A stretch of DNA of 19,615 nucleotides from JBHIET01 sp046760785 (GTDB taxonomy: Bacteria > Chloroflexota > Anaerolineae > B4-G1). Of this stretch, positions 6,390-13,413 are shown in pieces; within the stretch, counting starts at the first letter, position 1, and every line of letters starts with the position of its first letter. Both the position numbers and the translations under genes were made by a program. The notes beneath the pieces were generated by a model that did not search any database, was not told where the DNA came from, and saw only the letters and a program-made list of their open reading frames with translations. The stretch is taken from contig JBHIET010000065.1 in the NCBI GenBank assembly GCA_046760785.1, forward strand, positions 1 to 19,615, read 5' to 3'.

Positions 6390-6920
6390 TTATTCTCTTT
6401 CACCGAGCAGCGTAAACTCCCAGGCACACCAGTACTCCTTGGGATGGGGGTCGGGCGGGCAGGCGATGCAACGGGTGCGGAAACGGGGGTCAATGGTGCG
6501 GGCAAAGTTGGCGTATTCCACCACACCCACTGGCTTGCAGGGGAAATCCGGCAACCCCTTGCGCTTACGCGCGGCCTGCACGCGGCACTCGTTCATGTGG
6601 AAGATGATAGTGCGCTCGTCCACTTGGATCGTCTTCTGGACATTGAGGTAGGCGTAGAGGCGATATCCTAAGGCTTTCTTGAGCGCTTCAAGTCCCCCAC
6701 CGGGTTCCATCCCTAGGCGGCGCATGATGCGTTTAGCCTCAATCACGGTAAACTGTTCCCAGGCACGGGCGTCTAGCTGGATGGCCGTCTCTATGCCAAA
6801 AGCCTCCTCTGCTGCGAGGAACCAAAGCCCATCGTGAGCTAACCAGTTCTTGGCCGCGTCCTCCAAGAAACCTATCAGTTCTTCCTTTGAGTACTGCATC
6901 AGTCGTTCTCGGTGGTTCAA
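6390..6920 (-). CDS. DUF6125-like cysteine-containing cytosolic protein
   Basis: 176 residues from a TTG at 6920. The start is decided by a perfect AGGAGG six bases upstream; ATG codons at 6935 and 6899 are in frame but lack this spacing. The protein is helical and then has a conserved-looking C-terminal module: HMNECRVQAARKRKGLPDFPC, KPVGVVEYANFA, then TRCIACPPDPHPKEYWCAWEF. I associate this with the DUF6125 family, whose function is unknown. The Cys and His residues would suit a metal site. The flavoprotein gene starts 4 bases downstream and both are driven by a predicted promoter at 6986-7014, so the pair may form a small redox unit; that role is inference. Confidence 0.7.
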   Translation of the reverse strand: MNHRERLMQYSKEELIGFLEDAAKNWLAHDGLWFLAAEEAFGIETAIQLDARAWEQFTVIEAKRIMRRLGMEPGGGLEALKKALGYRLYAYLNVQKTIQVDERTIIFHMNECRVQAARKRKGLPDFPCKPVGVVEYANFARTIDPRFRTRCIACPPDPHPKEYWCAWEFTLLGERE

Positions 6921-6985
6921 GATATTCCTCCTCATATTCTTGCCAGCACCACTAGCTTGACTGACTGCCAACTGCTCGCTGCTGA

Positions 6986-7014
6986 ATTCTACTTCACCCC
7001 GCCCTACCGTGCAA
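6986..7014 (-). promoter_or_regulatory. Predicted promoter for the DUF6125-flavoprotein unit
   Basis: On the minus strand TTGCAC (7014-7009), 17 bases, TAGAAT (6991-6986). The -10 matches consensus at 5 of 6, the -35 at 3 of 6. Transcription would begin near 6979, about 59 bases before the TTG start. Confidence 0.45.
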
Positions 7015-7239
7015 GTCGGTGCATGATTGAGAGGGAAACCGTGGCAGTTGTGGGACTTTCTGGAGGCGCTCTAGAATATCGGGCAAGAATCCATCAATCC
7101 TATCCCCAACTGGCTGTATGCCACTTCTTGGTGAGGTACATTGAGCCTACAGTCCGACTCTGGGTAGTGTCCCTCAACTGCCTTGATGAACCTGATCGGT
7201 TGAAGGTCGTTCTGCTACGAAATCCCCGAACCCTCTCCC

Positions 7240-7268
7240 TTGCCCTGCCCATGAACATGGGGTATAAT
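7240..7268 (+). promoter_or_regulatory. Sigma70-type promoter for the receiver gene
   Basis: TTGCCC (7240-7245), 17 bases, then a perfect TATAAT (7263-7268). The predicted start is near 7275, leaving a leader of about 55 bases before the GTG at 7331. Confidence 0.65.
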
Positions 7269-7330
7269 AGAAATACATCGGCGAATTGCACTAAGCGAGG
7301 CTGGAAAGTCACCTCACGGAGGAGGGCATC

Positions 7331-7711
7331 GTGGGTAATCCGTCTGCGCTGATCGTAGAAGACGATTACGATCTGTCAAACATCTTCGCCGAAGCGTTAC
7401 AGGCGGCCGGGTTTGAGACTGAAGTCATTCGGGCTGGCGACGTAGCCCTTGAGTGGCTGGCCGTCACAGCGCCAGATATCGTGGTACTAGACCTGCACTT
7501 GCCCGGGGTGGCCGGGCCGGACATATTGCAGTACATTCGCGCCGATCCACGGCTGACGAAGACCCCTGTCATCGTCGCCACCGCTCACCCACATATGGCC
7601 GAATCCCTGCGGAAAGAGGCCAACCTGGTCCTTATCAAGCCTGTTAGCTTTAGTCAATTGCGCGATCTGTCCGCGTGCTTCCTTAGGGCCATGCCTTCGC
7701 CGAACGAATAG
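7331..7711 (+). CDS. Stand-alone response-regulator receiver domain (CheY/Spo0F-like)
   Basis: 126 residues, only a receiver domain. It has the acidic pocket E10-D11-D12, the phospho-acceptor D54 in VVLDLHLPG, T84 in VIVATA and K103 in LIKP, so it should be phosphorylatable. There is no output domain. It is therefore either a phosphotransfer intermediate or a protein-protein regulator. No histidine kinase is visible nearby, so it is an orphan in this window. The start is GTG, supported by a GGAGGAGGG Shine-Dalgarno a few bases upstream (about 7319-7327) and by a strong promoter at 7240-7268. It is monocistronic: the next gene is on the other strand. Confidence 0.92.
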   Translation: MGNPSALIVEDDYDLSNIFAEALQAAGFETEVIRAGDVALEWLAVTAPDIVVLDLHLPGVAGPDILQYIRADPRLTKTPVIVATAHPHMAESLRKEANLVLIKPVSFSQLRDLSACFLRAMPSPNE

Positions 7712-7935
7712 CATGTGCCCTTTCGCCCACTTCACGCTGGCCCGTTGCCCGAGGTTCTCAGCACGCCGCTTTTGTCTCTCCCCGGCCGATTCATTCTCCC
7801 TCGTTCACTCAGTGTGGAACAAGTGTTGCTTCTCGTACCTTTTGCGGCAGCGAATGAGAGCACCGACTTGCAAATTGGAGAAGTGCGGAGAAGCAGAGCG
7901 AGTCCGTTTCCTCAATGACACGCTGTAACTGGAGT

Positions 7936-7973
7936 GGCGGCTAACCGAGCCGGATATCGAGATACTAGCCGCC
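7936..7973. repeat. Inverted repeat over the stop codon of the 7965-8699 gene
   Basis: GGCGGCTA (7936-7943) and TAGCCGCC (7966-7973) are perfect complements with a 22-base loop. The right arm includes the minus-strand TAG stop (7967-7965). There is no U-run after it, so it is at best a weak terminator; it may stabilise the 3' end. The rest of 7712-7935 shows nothing I can support. Confidence 0.45.
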
Positions 7974-8699
7974 TTCCCACTCGCGGATGGCATCCTGGAT
8001 GAGCGCCCTGATCTGGGGGTAGGGGATATCACTTACTGAGTCGAAGGTCTGCTGATTTACCTGGATACGCAGGCCAGCAGCTTCGTCGGTGGTCAGACGG
8101 ATGCGGAGCTCGGTTAGCTCTGGCCGCTCCTGCAGCCGCTGCTGCACCAAGTCATCAATCTCGTCCACAAAGGTCAGTGGCTCTAACATGGTGCGTGGAG
8201 CTTGTGTCGGCAGTAGCCCACGTAGGCCGGCTGGCTTTACCGTGGGGGATGGAGGTGCCTGACGCAACTGTTTGAGGAACATTGCCTGATCCACGTCAGG
8301 TGCTGGGGAAGTGGGTGGGGCTACCTGCTGCTGGGTTGAAGGAAGCCAACCCTCGGCAAATGCCAACACAGCTTTGAGGGCCTCGATCGTCTCGCGCCCC
8401 ATCTCAGGGTCGGTGATCTTCCGCAGGTGACGGTAACGCTGGCCTTGCACAAAGACGGCCAGGTCGCCCTTCTTCGTGCGCGAGACACGCAGGAGTTCCT
8501 GTTCGTCTGCTCGTGTGGTAGTCTCCGACTCTGCTGGTGGCACGTCGGTCAGACGTTGTTCACGCTTCTTGGAACTTCCCTTGCCCTTGCCGCTGACGTG
8601 GCCGATGACCCAGGCGAGCAAAGCCCCGGCAACGGCGAAGGCGGCCAAGGTGAGGATCAAGAACACAAAAGGAGGTAACGCGCCCATCGGCAGCCCCAT
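7965..8699 (-). CDS. Membrane-anchored hypothetical protein
   Basis: 244 residues. One N-terminal transmembrane helix (about 10-33, PFVFLILTLAAFAVAGALLA) is followed at once by GKGKGSSKKREQR, so the rest should be cytoplasmic by the positive-inside rule. Residues 55-110 form a small charged module (LLRVSRTKKGDLAVFVQGQR), then comes a Pro-rich linker, and a C-terminal module of about 70 residues: LTELRIRLTTDEAAGLRIQV followed by NQQTFDSVSDIPYPQIRALI. I do not recognise a named family, though proteins with a similar C-terminal segment seem frequent in Chloroflexota. ATG 8699 has a weak Shine-Dalgarno; ATG 8687 is the alternative. The predicted promoter places transcription start about 15 bases before 8699. 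Confidence 0.7.
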   Translation of the reverse strand: MGLPMGALPPFVFLILTLAAFAVAGALLAWVIGHVSGKGKGSSKKREQRLTDVPPAESETTTRADEQELLRVSRTKKGDLAVFVQGQRYRHLRKITDPEMGRETIEALKAVLAFAEGWLPSTQQQVAPPTSPAPDVDQAMFLKQLRQAPPSPTVKPAGLRGLLPTQAPRTMLEPLTFVDEIDDLVQQRLQERPELTELRIRLTTDEAAGLRIQVNQQTFDSVSDIPYPQIRALIQDAIREWEGG

Positions 8700-8720
8700 T
8701 TCGCATCAGGAATTAACCTA

Positions 8721-8749
8721 ATGATACCACAGACGGTGCGGCATGTCTA
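8721..8749 (-). promoter_or_regulatory. Extended -10 promoter for the membrane-anchored hypothetical
   Basis: On the minus strand TAGACA (8749-8744), 17 bases, TATCAT (8726-8721), preceded by TGG to give an extended -10. Each hexamer matches 5 of 6 consensus positions. Confidence 0.6.
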
Positions 8750-8787
8750 TAGGACAAAGGTCAGAGGTGGGAGTACATGGAAACTTT

Positions 8788-8796
8788 TGTTATGAT
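8788..8796 (+). promoter_or_regulatory. Possible extended -10 element for the oxoamine synthase gene
   Basis: TG-T-TATGAT (8788-8796) is an extended -10 without a recognisable -35 at the right distance. Transcription would begin near 8803, about 55 bases before the ATG. Confidence 0.35.
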
Positions 8797-8857
8797 ACTG
8801 TGTTACCAATCATGGCGCAGATTTAAGTGATGAGAATTCAAAGGAGGCTATCTACTA

Positions 8858-10039
8858 ATGGACTTATTCGATAAGTGCTGGGCCTTTACCGAGGCAAAGG
8901 AGGCTCAGGCGGCTGGACTCTATCCCTATTTCATCCCCCTCACCGACAGCGAGGGCACCGAGGTCACCGTCGGCGATCACCGCCTGATCATGATCGGCTC
9001 CAACAACTACTTGGGCCTGACCACGCATCCCAGGGTGCGCCAGGCCGCCATCGAAGCGACGCGACGCTACGGCACCAGTTGCACCGGCTCCCGCTTTCTC
9101 AACGGCACGCTGGAGCTGCACCTGGAGCTGGAGAAGCGGCTGGCCAAGTTCGTCGGCACGGAGGCGGCGTTGGCCTTCTCTACCGGCTACCAGACCAACC
9201 TGGGGACCATCTCGGCGTTGGTGGGCCGGGGCGACTTCGTCATCACCGACAAGGAAGATCATGCCAGCATCGTGGATGGCTGCCGGCTGGCCCTCGGTGA
9301 GATGCGCCGCTTCCGCCACAGTGACATGGCCCATCTGGCGCGTGTCCTGGCTGACCTGCCAGAAGAAGCGGGCAAACTGGTGGTCGTGGACGGCGTCTTT
9401 AGCATGGGAGGCGACATTGCCCCGCTGCCGAAGATCGTGCCGCTGTGTCAGAAGTATGGGGCGCGGCTGATGGTGGACGATGCTCACTCTATAGGTGTGC
9501 TAGGAGGAGGACGTGGCACGGCAGCTCACTTTGGCCTCACCGATCAGGTGGATCTGACGATGGGCACCTTCAGCAAGTCCTTTGCCAGCCTGGGTGGGTT
9601 CATTGCCGGCGCAGCGGACGTGATCCACTACATCCAGCACCACGCTCGCTCGCTGATCTTCAGCGCGAGTATCCCGCCGGCCAACGCGGCGGCCGTGCTG
9701 GCCGCGCTGGAGGTGATGCAGGAGGAGCCGGAGCGGATCGCACGGGTCAACCAGATTGGCGAGCGCATGCGGGCCGGATTTCGCCGCTTGGGCTTCAACG
9801 TGGGTGCCTGTGAGACCCCAATCATTCCGGTCATCATCGGCGACGAGAGGCGCGCCTTTATCGCCTGGAAAGCGCTCTACGAGGCGGGGATTTACACCAA
9901 CCCCGTCATCTCCCCTGCGGTACCGCCCGATTCGGCACTGCTGCGCACCAGCTATATGGCAACCCACACCGATGAACAGCTCGATCGTGTGTTGGCGACC
10001 TTCGCGGAGGTGGGCCAGACGCTGGGACTTATAGAGTAA
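8858..10039 (+). CDS. PLP-dependent alpha-oxoamine synthase (serine palmitoyltransferase / KBL / BioF-like)
   Basis: 393 residues, the normal length. Members condense an amino acid with an acyl-CoA and release CO2. The PLP lysine is K240 in GTFSKSFASLGGF, the cofactor-binding Asp/His are D208 and H210 in DDAHSIG, and the ring-stacking His is in DHASIVDG. The N-terminal region, YPYFIPL then SNNYLGLTTHPRVRQAA and GTSCTGSRFLNGTLELHLEL, is closer by eye to the bacterial serine palmitoyltransferase and glycine C-acetyltransferase-like branch than to BioF. No biotin, threonine-degradation or other sphingolipid gene is adjacent, so the substrate is open. AAGGAGG lies 10 bases before the ATG. DUF401 follows but has its own promoter. 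Confidence 0.88.
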   Translation: MDLFDKCWAFTEAKEAQAAGLYPYFIPLTDSEGTEVTVGDHRLIMIGSNNYLGLTTHPRVRQAAIEATRRYGTSCTGSRFLNGTLELHLELEKRLAKFVGTEAALAFSTGYQTNLGTISALVGRGDFVITDKEDHASIVDGCRLALGEMRRFRHSDMAHLARVLADLPEEAGKLVVVDGVFSMGGDIAPLPKIVPLCQKYGARLMVDDAHSIGVLGGGRGTAAHFGLTDQVDLTMGTFSKSFASLGGFIAGAADVIHYIQHHARSLIFSASIPPANAAAVLAALEVMQEEPERIARVNQIGERMRAGFRRLGFNVGACETPIIPVIIGDERRAFIAWKALYEAGIYTNPVISPAVPPDSALLRTSYMATHTDEQLDRVLATFAEVGQTLGLIE

Positions 10040-10065
10040 CAGGCATGTGCTGGTAGTTCGGGCGG

Positions 10066-10094
10066 TTGGACTTTCCATGGTTCCCAGGTATACT
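10066..10094 (+). promoter_or_regulatory. Predicted promoter for the DUF401 gene
   Basis: TTGGAC (10066-10071), 17 bases, TATACT (10089-10094). The -10 matches 5 of 6. The TTG of the -35 is also the first codon of the longest ORF, which therefore is not the true start. Predicted transcription begins about 10101, 13 bases before ATG 10114. Confidence 0.5.
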
Positions 10095-10113
10095 TCGTTC
10101 GCCATTCGCTATC

Positions 10114-11343
10114 ATGACCGCGCTGCTTAAGCTGATTCTTGTCTTCGCCGGCATCGTGCTGCTGCTCAGCCGCAAGTGGAACCTGGGACTCGTGCTTCTA
10201 CTGGCCTCCGTGGCGGTTGGCCTCTTCTTCGGCTACCCTATCCTGGACATCGGATGCGATGTCTACCGGGCTACCGTAGATCCACTAACTCTGCGATTGG
10301 CGCTGATCGTCGTGCTGATCATGACTTTAGGGGAGTTGCTGCGCCAGACCGCCAGTATGAGGGGGATGGTAGAGGCGCTCCAGGCACTGATCCCCAACGG
10401 ACGCATCGTCATCGCGGCCCTGCCAGCGCTGATAGGACTGCTGCCAATGGTCGGCGGGGCTGTGTTTTCGGCACCGATGGTGGACGAGGTAGGCGACCGG
10501 CTGGAAGCGAGTGGGGCGCGCAAGACCTTCGTCAATTACTGGTTCCGCCACATCTGGGAGCCTATCTTCCCACTCTACCCTTCTATGCTGCTGGCGGCAG
10601 AGCTGCTGGGCCTGACGACTACCCAACTGGCAGGGATGACATGGCCGCTGACGGTGGCGGCAGTGGTGGGTGGCCTGCTCTTTGGACTGTTGGGGTTGCC
10701 CCGACGTGGTAACGCCGATCCAGCGCAGACGCCTCGTGCGCGAGACCTGCGCACACTGACGGCGAGTATCTGGCCCGTCGTGCTTGTCATTATTCTCTCG
10801 CTGATCCTCCCTGTTGACGAGCGGCTCACCCTGATCCTCAGCCTGGTGGCAACCATTGGGCTGATGATGGCGGTCAAGCACATCCCGCTGCGCGATCTGG
10901 GGATGATACTCCACAGGCGCATCCCCTGGAAGTCGGTGGTGGTCATCTTTGGTGCGCTGATCTTCCGGCGCGTGCTGGATACCAGCGGCGCCGTGATCGC
11001 CGTTTCGGACGGTTTGACCGGCCTGCACATTCCAGTGGCGGTGGTGGCCTTTGCGATGCCCTTCATCGCCGGACTGCTGACTGGCCTGATGTCAGCCGCC
11101 TTCAGCATCAGCTTCCCGGTGATGCTGCCGCTGGTGGTCATGGACGGAGGAACTGTCGCGCCGGGGTGGGCGGCTTGGCTGCTGGCAGGAGGGTTCTTGG
11201 GAACGATGTTCTCTCCTGTTCACCTCTGCTTGGCGCTGACCCGCGTCTACTTCAAGGCCCGGTGGGGATCGGTCTACCGCCTCATCGCACCATCTACCCT
11301 CCTGGTGGCAGCGACGGCAGCCACGATCCTGCTGCTGGCATAG
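10114..11343 (+). CDS. DUF401-family integral membrane protein (putative transporter)
   Basis: 409 residues, nearly all membrane-embedded, with about 10-11 hydrophobic segments starting at LLKLILVFAGIVLLL and NLGLVLLLASVAVGL. The family signature-like stretches are ALIGLLPMVGGAVFSAPMVD, NYWFRHIWEPIFPLYPSMLL and GFLGTMFSPVHLCLALTRVY. DUF401 proteins resemble the ion-transporter superfamily fold (CitM/GntP-like), with duplicated inverted halves; the substrate is unknown. ATG 10114 is chosen because the TTG at 10066 lies in the promoter. It has no Shine-Dalgarno, and the leader would be only about 13 bases. It lies between the oxoamine synthase and the galK unit, but nothing in the sequence ties it to either pathway. 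Confidence 0.82.
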   Translation: MTALLKLILVFAGIVLLLSRKWNLGLVLLLASVAVGLFFGYPILDIGCDVYRATVDPLTLRLALIVVLIMTLGELLRQTASMRGMVEALQALIPNGRIVIAALPALIGLLPMVGGAVFSAPMVDEVGDRLEASGARKTFVNYWFRHIWEPIFPLYPSMLLAAELLGLTTTQLAGMTWPLTVAAVVGGLLFGLLGLPRRGNADPAQTPRARDLRTLTASIWPVVLVIILSLILPVDERLTLILSLVATIGLMMAVKHIPLRDLGMILHRRIPWKSVVVIFGALIFRRVLDTSGAVIAVSDGLTGLHIPVAVVAFAMPFIAGLLTGLMSAAFSISFPVMLPLVVMDGGTVAPGWAAWLLAGGFLGTMFSPVHLCLALTRVYFKARWGSVYRLIAPSTLLVAATAATILLLA

Positions 11344-11350
11344 CCTGCCC

Positions 11351-11382
11351 ACTTACATACTTGCACACTTGCCAACTTTTCC
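11351..11382 (+). repeat. Octamer tandem repeat, four imperfect units
   Basis: Four consecutive octamers beginning ACTT: ACTTACAT, ACTTGCAC, ACTTGCCA, ACTTTTCC. The third unit supplies the -35 hexamer of the promoter at 11369-11397, so unit number could alter promoter context. Confidence 0.55.
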
Positions 11383-11397
11383 CACCTGTGTTACAAC
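11369..11397 (+). promoter_or_regulatory. Extended -10 promoter for the small protein-galK operon
   Basis: TTGCCA (11369-11374; 5 of 6), 17 bases, TACAAC (11392-11397; 4 of 6), with TG one base before the -10. Transcription would begin near 11404, about 22 bases before the ATG at 11426. Confidence 0.5.
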
Positions 11398-11425
11398 ATT
11401 CCAATCACGAGAAAAGGATCTGACC

Positions 11426-11794
11426 ATGCCCGCCATTCCACCGTTCGTACTCAAGAAGCTCTACGTCAAGGGGTCTCTGCGCCTCGAGGACGACGGCTTT
11501 GCCCTTGACCTTAAAAACTCCATTGCCCCCGGCACCATCGCTGCCTTCACCAGCCTCGACGTGGATGGTCAGGCGGTGGACCCCGCCCAGGTCACCCTTA
11601 TACCCCCCGGCGGCGATCCACGGCCGGCGGACGCAATCTCCGCCGAGGCCCCGCTGTCCTTTCCGGTCGGCGCGACCGTCACGCTGCGCGTCGCCGGCCA
11701 GACGCTTGAGCCTGGCCCGCATGAACTCGCCCTCCACGTCGTCGTCCAGGAAGTTGGCCCGCTCGACATTCCTTTCTCCGACGCGCTCGCATAG
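11426..11794 (+). CDS. Small beta-rich conserved hypothetical protein coupled to galK
   Basis: 122 residues. AAGGA lies 7 bases before the ATG at 11426; an ATG at 11369 is in frame but lies in the promoter repeats. The protein has no signal peptide or membrane segment. Its pattern (FVLKKLYVKGSLRLEDDGFA, LDLKNSIAPGTIAAF, VGATVTLRVAGQTLEPGPHE, LALHVVVQEVGPLDIPFSD) suggests a single beta-sandwich or barrel with alternating hydrophobic strands. I do not recognise a function. The galactokinase ATG is only 3 bases after its stop, so the two are translationally coupled and their products probably work in the same process, perhaps as a carbohydrate-related accessory protein; that is inference. Confidence 0.68.
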   Translation: MPAIPPFVLKKLYVKGSLRLEDDGFALDLKNSIAPGTIAAFTSLDVDGQAVDPAQVTLIPPGGDPRPADAISAEAPLSFPVGATVTLRVAGQTLEPGPHELALHVVVQEVGPLDIPFSDALA

Positions 11795-11797
11795 CCC

Positions 11798-13135
11798 ATG
11801 TCCCTGTGCGGCGCCCTTGAGCGCATCTATGGCGGGGTGGCGGAAGCGCAGCAGGCCCGCTACTCCGCCGCCCTGGCGGCCTTCACCCGCATCTATGGGC
11901 CTGGCCCCCTCCACATCTTCCGCGCTCCAGGCCGGGTCAACCTCATCGGCGAACACACCGACTATAACCACGGCTTTGTCTTGCCGATGGCCCTCGACCG
12001 CGACGTGCTCCTTCTGGCCCGCTCGCGCCCAGATGGGATTGTCCGTCTGCACAACACCGAGCCTGGGTTTGCACCCCATACCTTCACCTTTGGCCCAACC
12101 ATCCCCTCGGCCCCCACGGGCAACTGGTCGAACTGTGTGCGAGGGGCGGCGCAGATGGTCGCGCGACAGGTAGCTCCGCACGCGCGCGGAATGGATGCGC
12201 TGGTGGAGGCCACTCCGCCTCACGGCGTTCCCCGTGGTGCGGGGTTGAGTTCGTCCTCGGCGCTGACCGTCGCGGCGGCCCTGGCGCTGGCGCACCTCAA
12301 CGGCTGGCAGCCTGACCTCGTCCCCTTTGCCCGGTTATGCAGCGAGGCCGAGTGGTACGTGGGCACACGGGGTGGGATCATGGATCAGTTCGTGGCCCTG
12401 CTGGCCCGCCCCGACCACGCCTTTTTTCTGGATTGTCGCCCCCAGGGACCAGACCGCTACGCATTTGCCCACATCCCGCTGCCGCCGGGCTACCGCATCC
12501 TGGTGGCCGACACCGGCGTGCGCCACGCCAACGTCCGGGGTGAGTTCAACCTGCGTGTGGCCGCCTGTCGGGCGGGGGTCGCCTGCTTACGGGCCAGGTA
12601 CCCCGGCATCACCCACCTGCGCGACGTGCAACACGTGGACTGGGCCGAACTGGCCCCGCTTCTGCCGGAGGTGCTGACCGCAGCCGAGGCCCGCGCCCGC
12701 GACGCCGACCTGGACGACGTACCGCTCCCGGTGAAGGACACCGAGTTGCGCGTGCGGGCCTGCTGCCGCCACGTCCACAGCGAAAACGAACGGGTACGGG
12801 CTACCGTCGCCGCGCTGGAGACGGGCGACATCGCGACGGTCGGCCGGCTACTGAACGAGGCCCACGCCAGCGCTCGCGACGACTATGGCGTCAGTTGCCC
12901 CGAACTGGAGGCACTGGTGGAAGCAGCCCGCGCCGTCGAGGGGACGGTTGGGGCGCGGCTCACGGGCGCGGGTTGGGGCGGCTGCATCGTCGCGCTGGTG
13001 CGCCGGGAGGCGGTGCCTGACTTCGAGGCCGAGGTTCCCCGCCGCTACCGGGAGCAGATCGGCCGGGAGCCGACCATCTTCGCCTGCCGCGCCGGGGGTG
13101 GGGCGGGGCCGGTCCTCACAGTTGAGAGTGGTTGA
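11798..13135 (+). CDS. galK: Galactokinase (GHMP kinase family)
   Basis: 445 residues, longer than typical bacterial GalK (about 380-390). It phosphorylates alpha-D-galactose at C1 with ATP, the first committed step of the Leloir pathway. All three GHMP motifs are present: APGRVNLIGEHTDYNHGFVL (43-62) with R46, E52 and D55; the ATP-binding GVPRGAGLSSSSAL (143-156); and the C-terminal GARLTGAGWGGCIV. The catalytic base is D196 in GGIMDQF. The extra length is at the N-terminus (helical, about 30 residues), before FRAPGR, and in scattered loops. No galT, galE or galactosidase is in the window. The gene lies 3 bases after the small beta-rich protein and has no independent Shine-Dalgarno, supporting coupling. 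The next promoter overlaps its stop codon. Confidence 0.93.
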   Translation: MSLCGALERIYGGVAEAQQARYSAALAAFTRIYGPGPLHIFRAPGRVNLIGEHTDYNHGFVLPMALDRDVLLLARSRPDGIVRLHNTEPGFAPHTFTFGPTIPSAPTGNWSNCVRGAAQMVARQVAPHARGMDALVEATPPHGVPRGAGLSSSSALTVAAALALAHLNGWQPDLVPFARLCSEAEWYVGTRGGIMDQFVALLARPDHAFFLDCRPQGPDRYAFAHIPLPPGYRILVADTGVRHANVRGEFNLRVAACRAGVACLRARYPGITHLRDVQHVDWAELAPLLPEVLTAAEARARDADLDDVPLPVKDTELRVRACCRHVHSENERVRATVAALETGDIATVGRLLNEAHASARDDYGVSCPELEALVEAARAVEGTVGARLTGAGWGGCIVALVRREAVPDFEAEVPRRYREQIGREPTIFACRAGGGAGPVLTVESG

Positions 13136-13159
13136 CACCTTTGGAATTTACAGTAAACT
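13132..13159 (+). promoter_or_regulatory. Promoter for the propeller gene, overlapping the galK stop
   Basis: Perfect TTGACA (13132-13137), 16 bases, TAAACT (13154-13159). The TGA of galK (13133-13135) lies inside the -35. The same hexamers at the same spacing, also preceded by TGG, recur upstream of hicB at 15583-15610. Confidence 0.6.
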
Positions 13160-13208
13160 GATGCGGTCGGCCGATCCTGAGAATCTCTGGAGACAAAGGC
13201 CTTGATAC

Positions 13209-13391
13209 GGGGTGGTCTCCCTCTTGGGTGTTGATATCGCTTGCTCGCCCCGCCGGGCGCTAAACCGCCCGACTAAGCGGGCAAAGCCCCCTTCGGGGGC
13301 TGGATTCCAGCCCGCAGGGCTTTGCTCTTTCAGCCCGGACGTTCCACGTCCGAGCGAAACCAGGCTACCAACACTCTACAGGGAGACCACC
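13209..13391 (+). mobile_element. MITE-like structured element in the propeller gene leader
   Basis: Inverted ends GGTGGTCTCCCT (13211-13222) and AGGGAGACCACC (13380-13391) match perfectly, and TGATAC flanks the element on both sides (13203-13208 and 13392-13397), as a target-site duplication would. Inside are stacked hairpins: CGGGCG/CGCCCG (13254-13271), GCCCCC/GGGGGC (13286-13300), a 17-base near-palindrome at 13297-13313, GCAAAGCCC/GGGCTTTGC (13281-13325) and CGGACGT/ACGTCCG (13336-13352). No ORF is carried. It lies between the promoter at 13132-13159 and the AGGAGGAGG ribosome-binding site. It could instead be a structured RNA or regulatory leader. Confidence 0.55.
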
Positions 13392-13413
13392 TGATACAGG
13401 AGGAGGAATAAGG

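Larger units (their letters stand above)
6972..7330. other. Gene-free spacer between divergent promoters
   Basis: This 359-base stretch holds the minus-strand promoter at 6986-7014 and the plus-strand promoter at 7240-7268. An open plus-strand frame crosses it, but it has no Shine-Dalgarno, no domain-like composition and overlaps both flanking genes in the wrong frame. I see no RNA gene or repeat in the middle. Confidence 0.6.

Noticed and set aside
6386..6526. N-terminal extension of the flavoprotein from ATG 6526
   Set aside because: It lies in the coding region of the upstream gene, is Pro/Thr-rich without fold, and the flavodoxin strand begins exactly at ATG 6385.
6912..7352. Plus-strand open frame of 146 codons across the spacer before the receiver gene
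   Set aside because: It runs antisense over the start of the DUF6125-like gene, crosses two promoters, has no Shine-Dalgarno and ends inside the receiver gene in another frame.
7712..7935. Terminator or small gene after the receiver
   Set aside because: I found no stable hairpin with a U-run and no frame with a start signal; recorded as empty.
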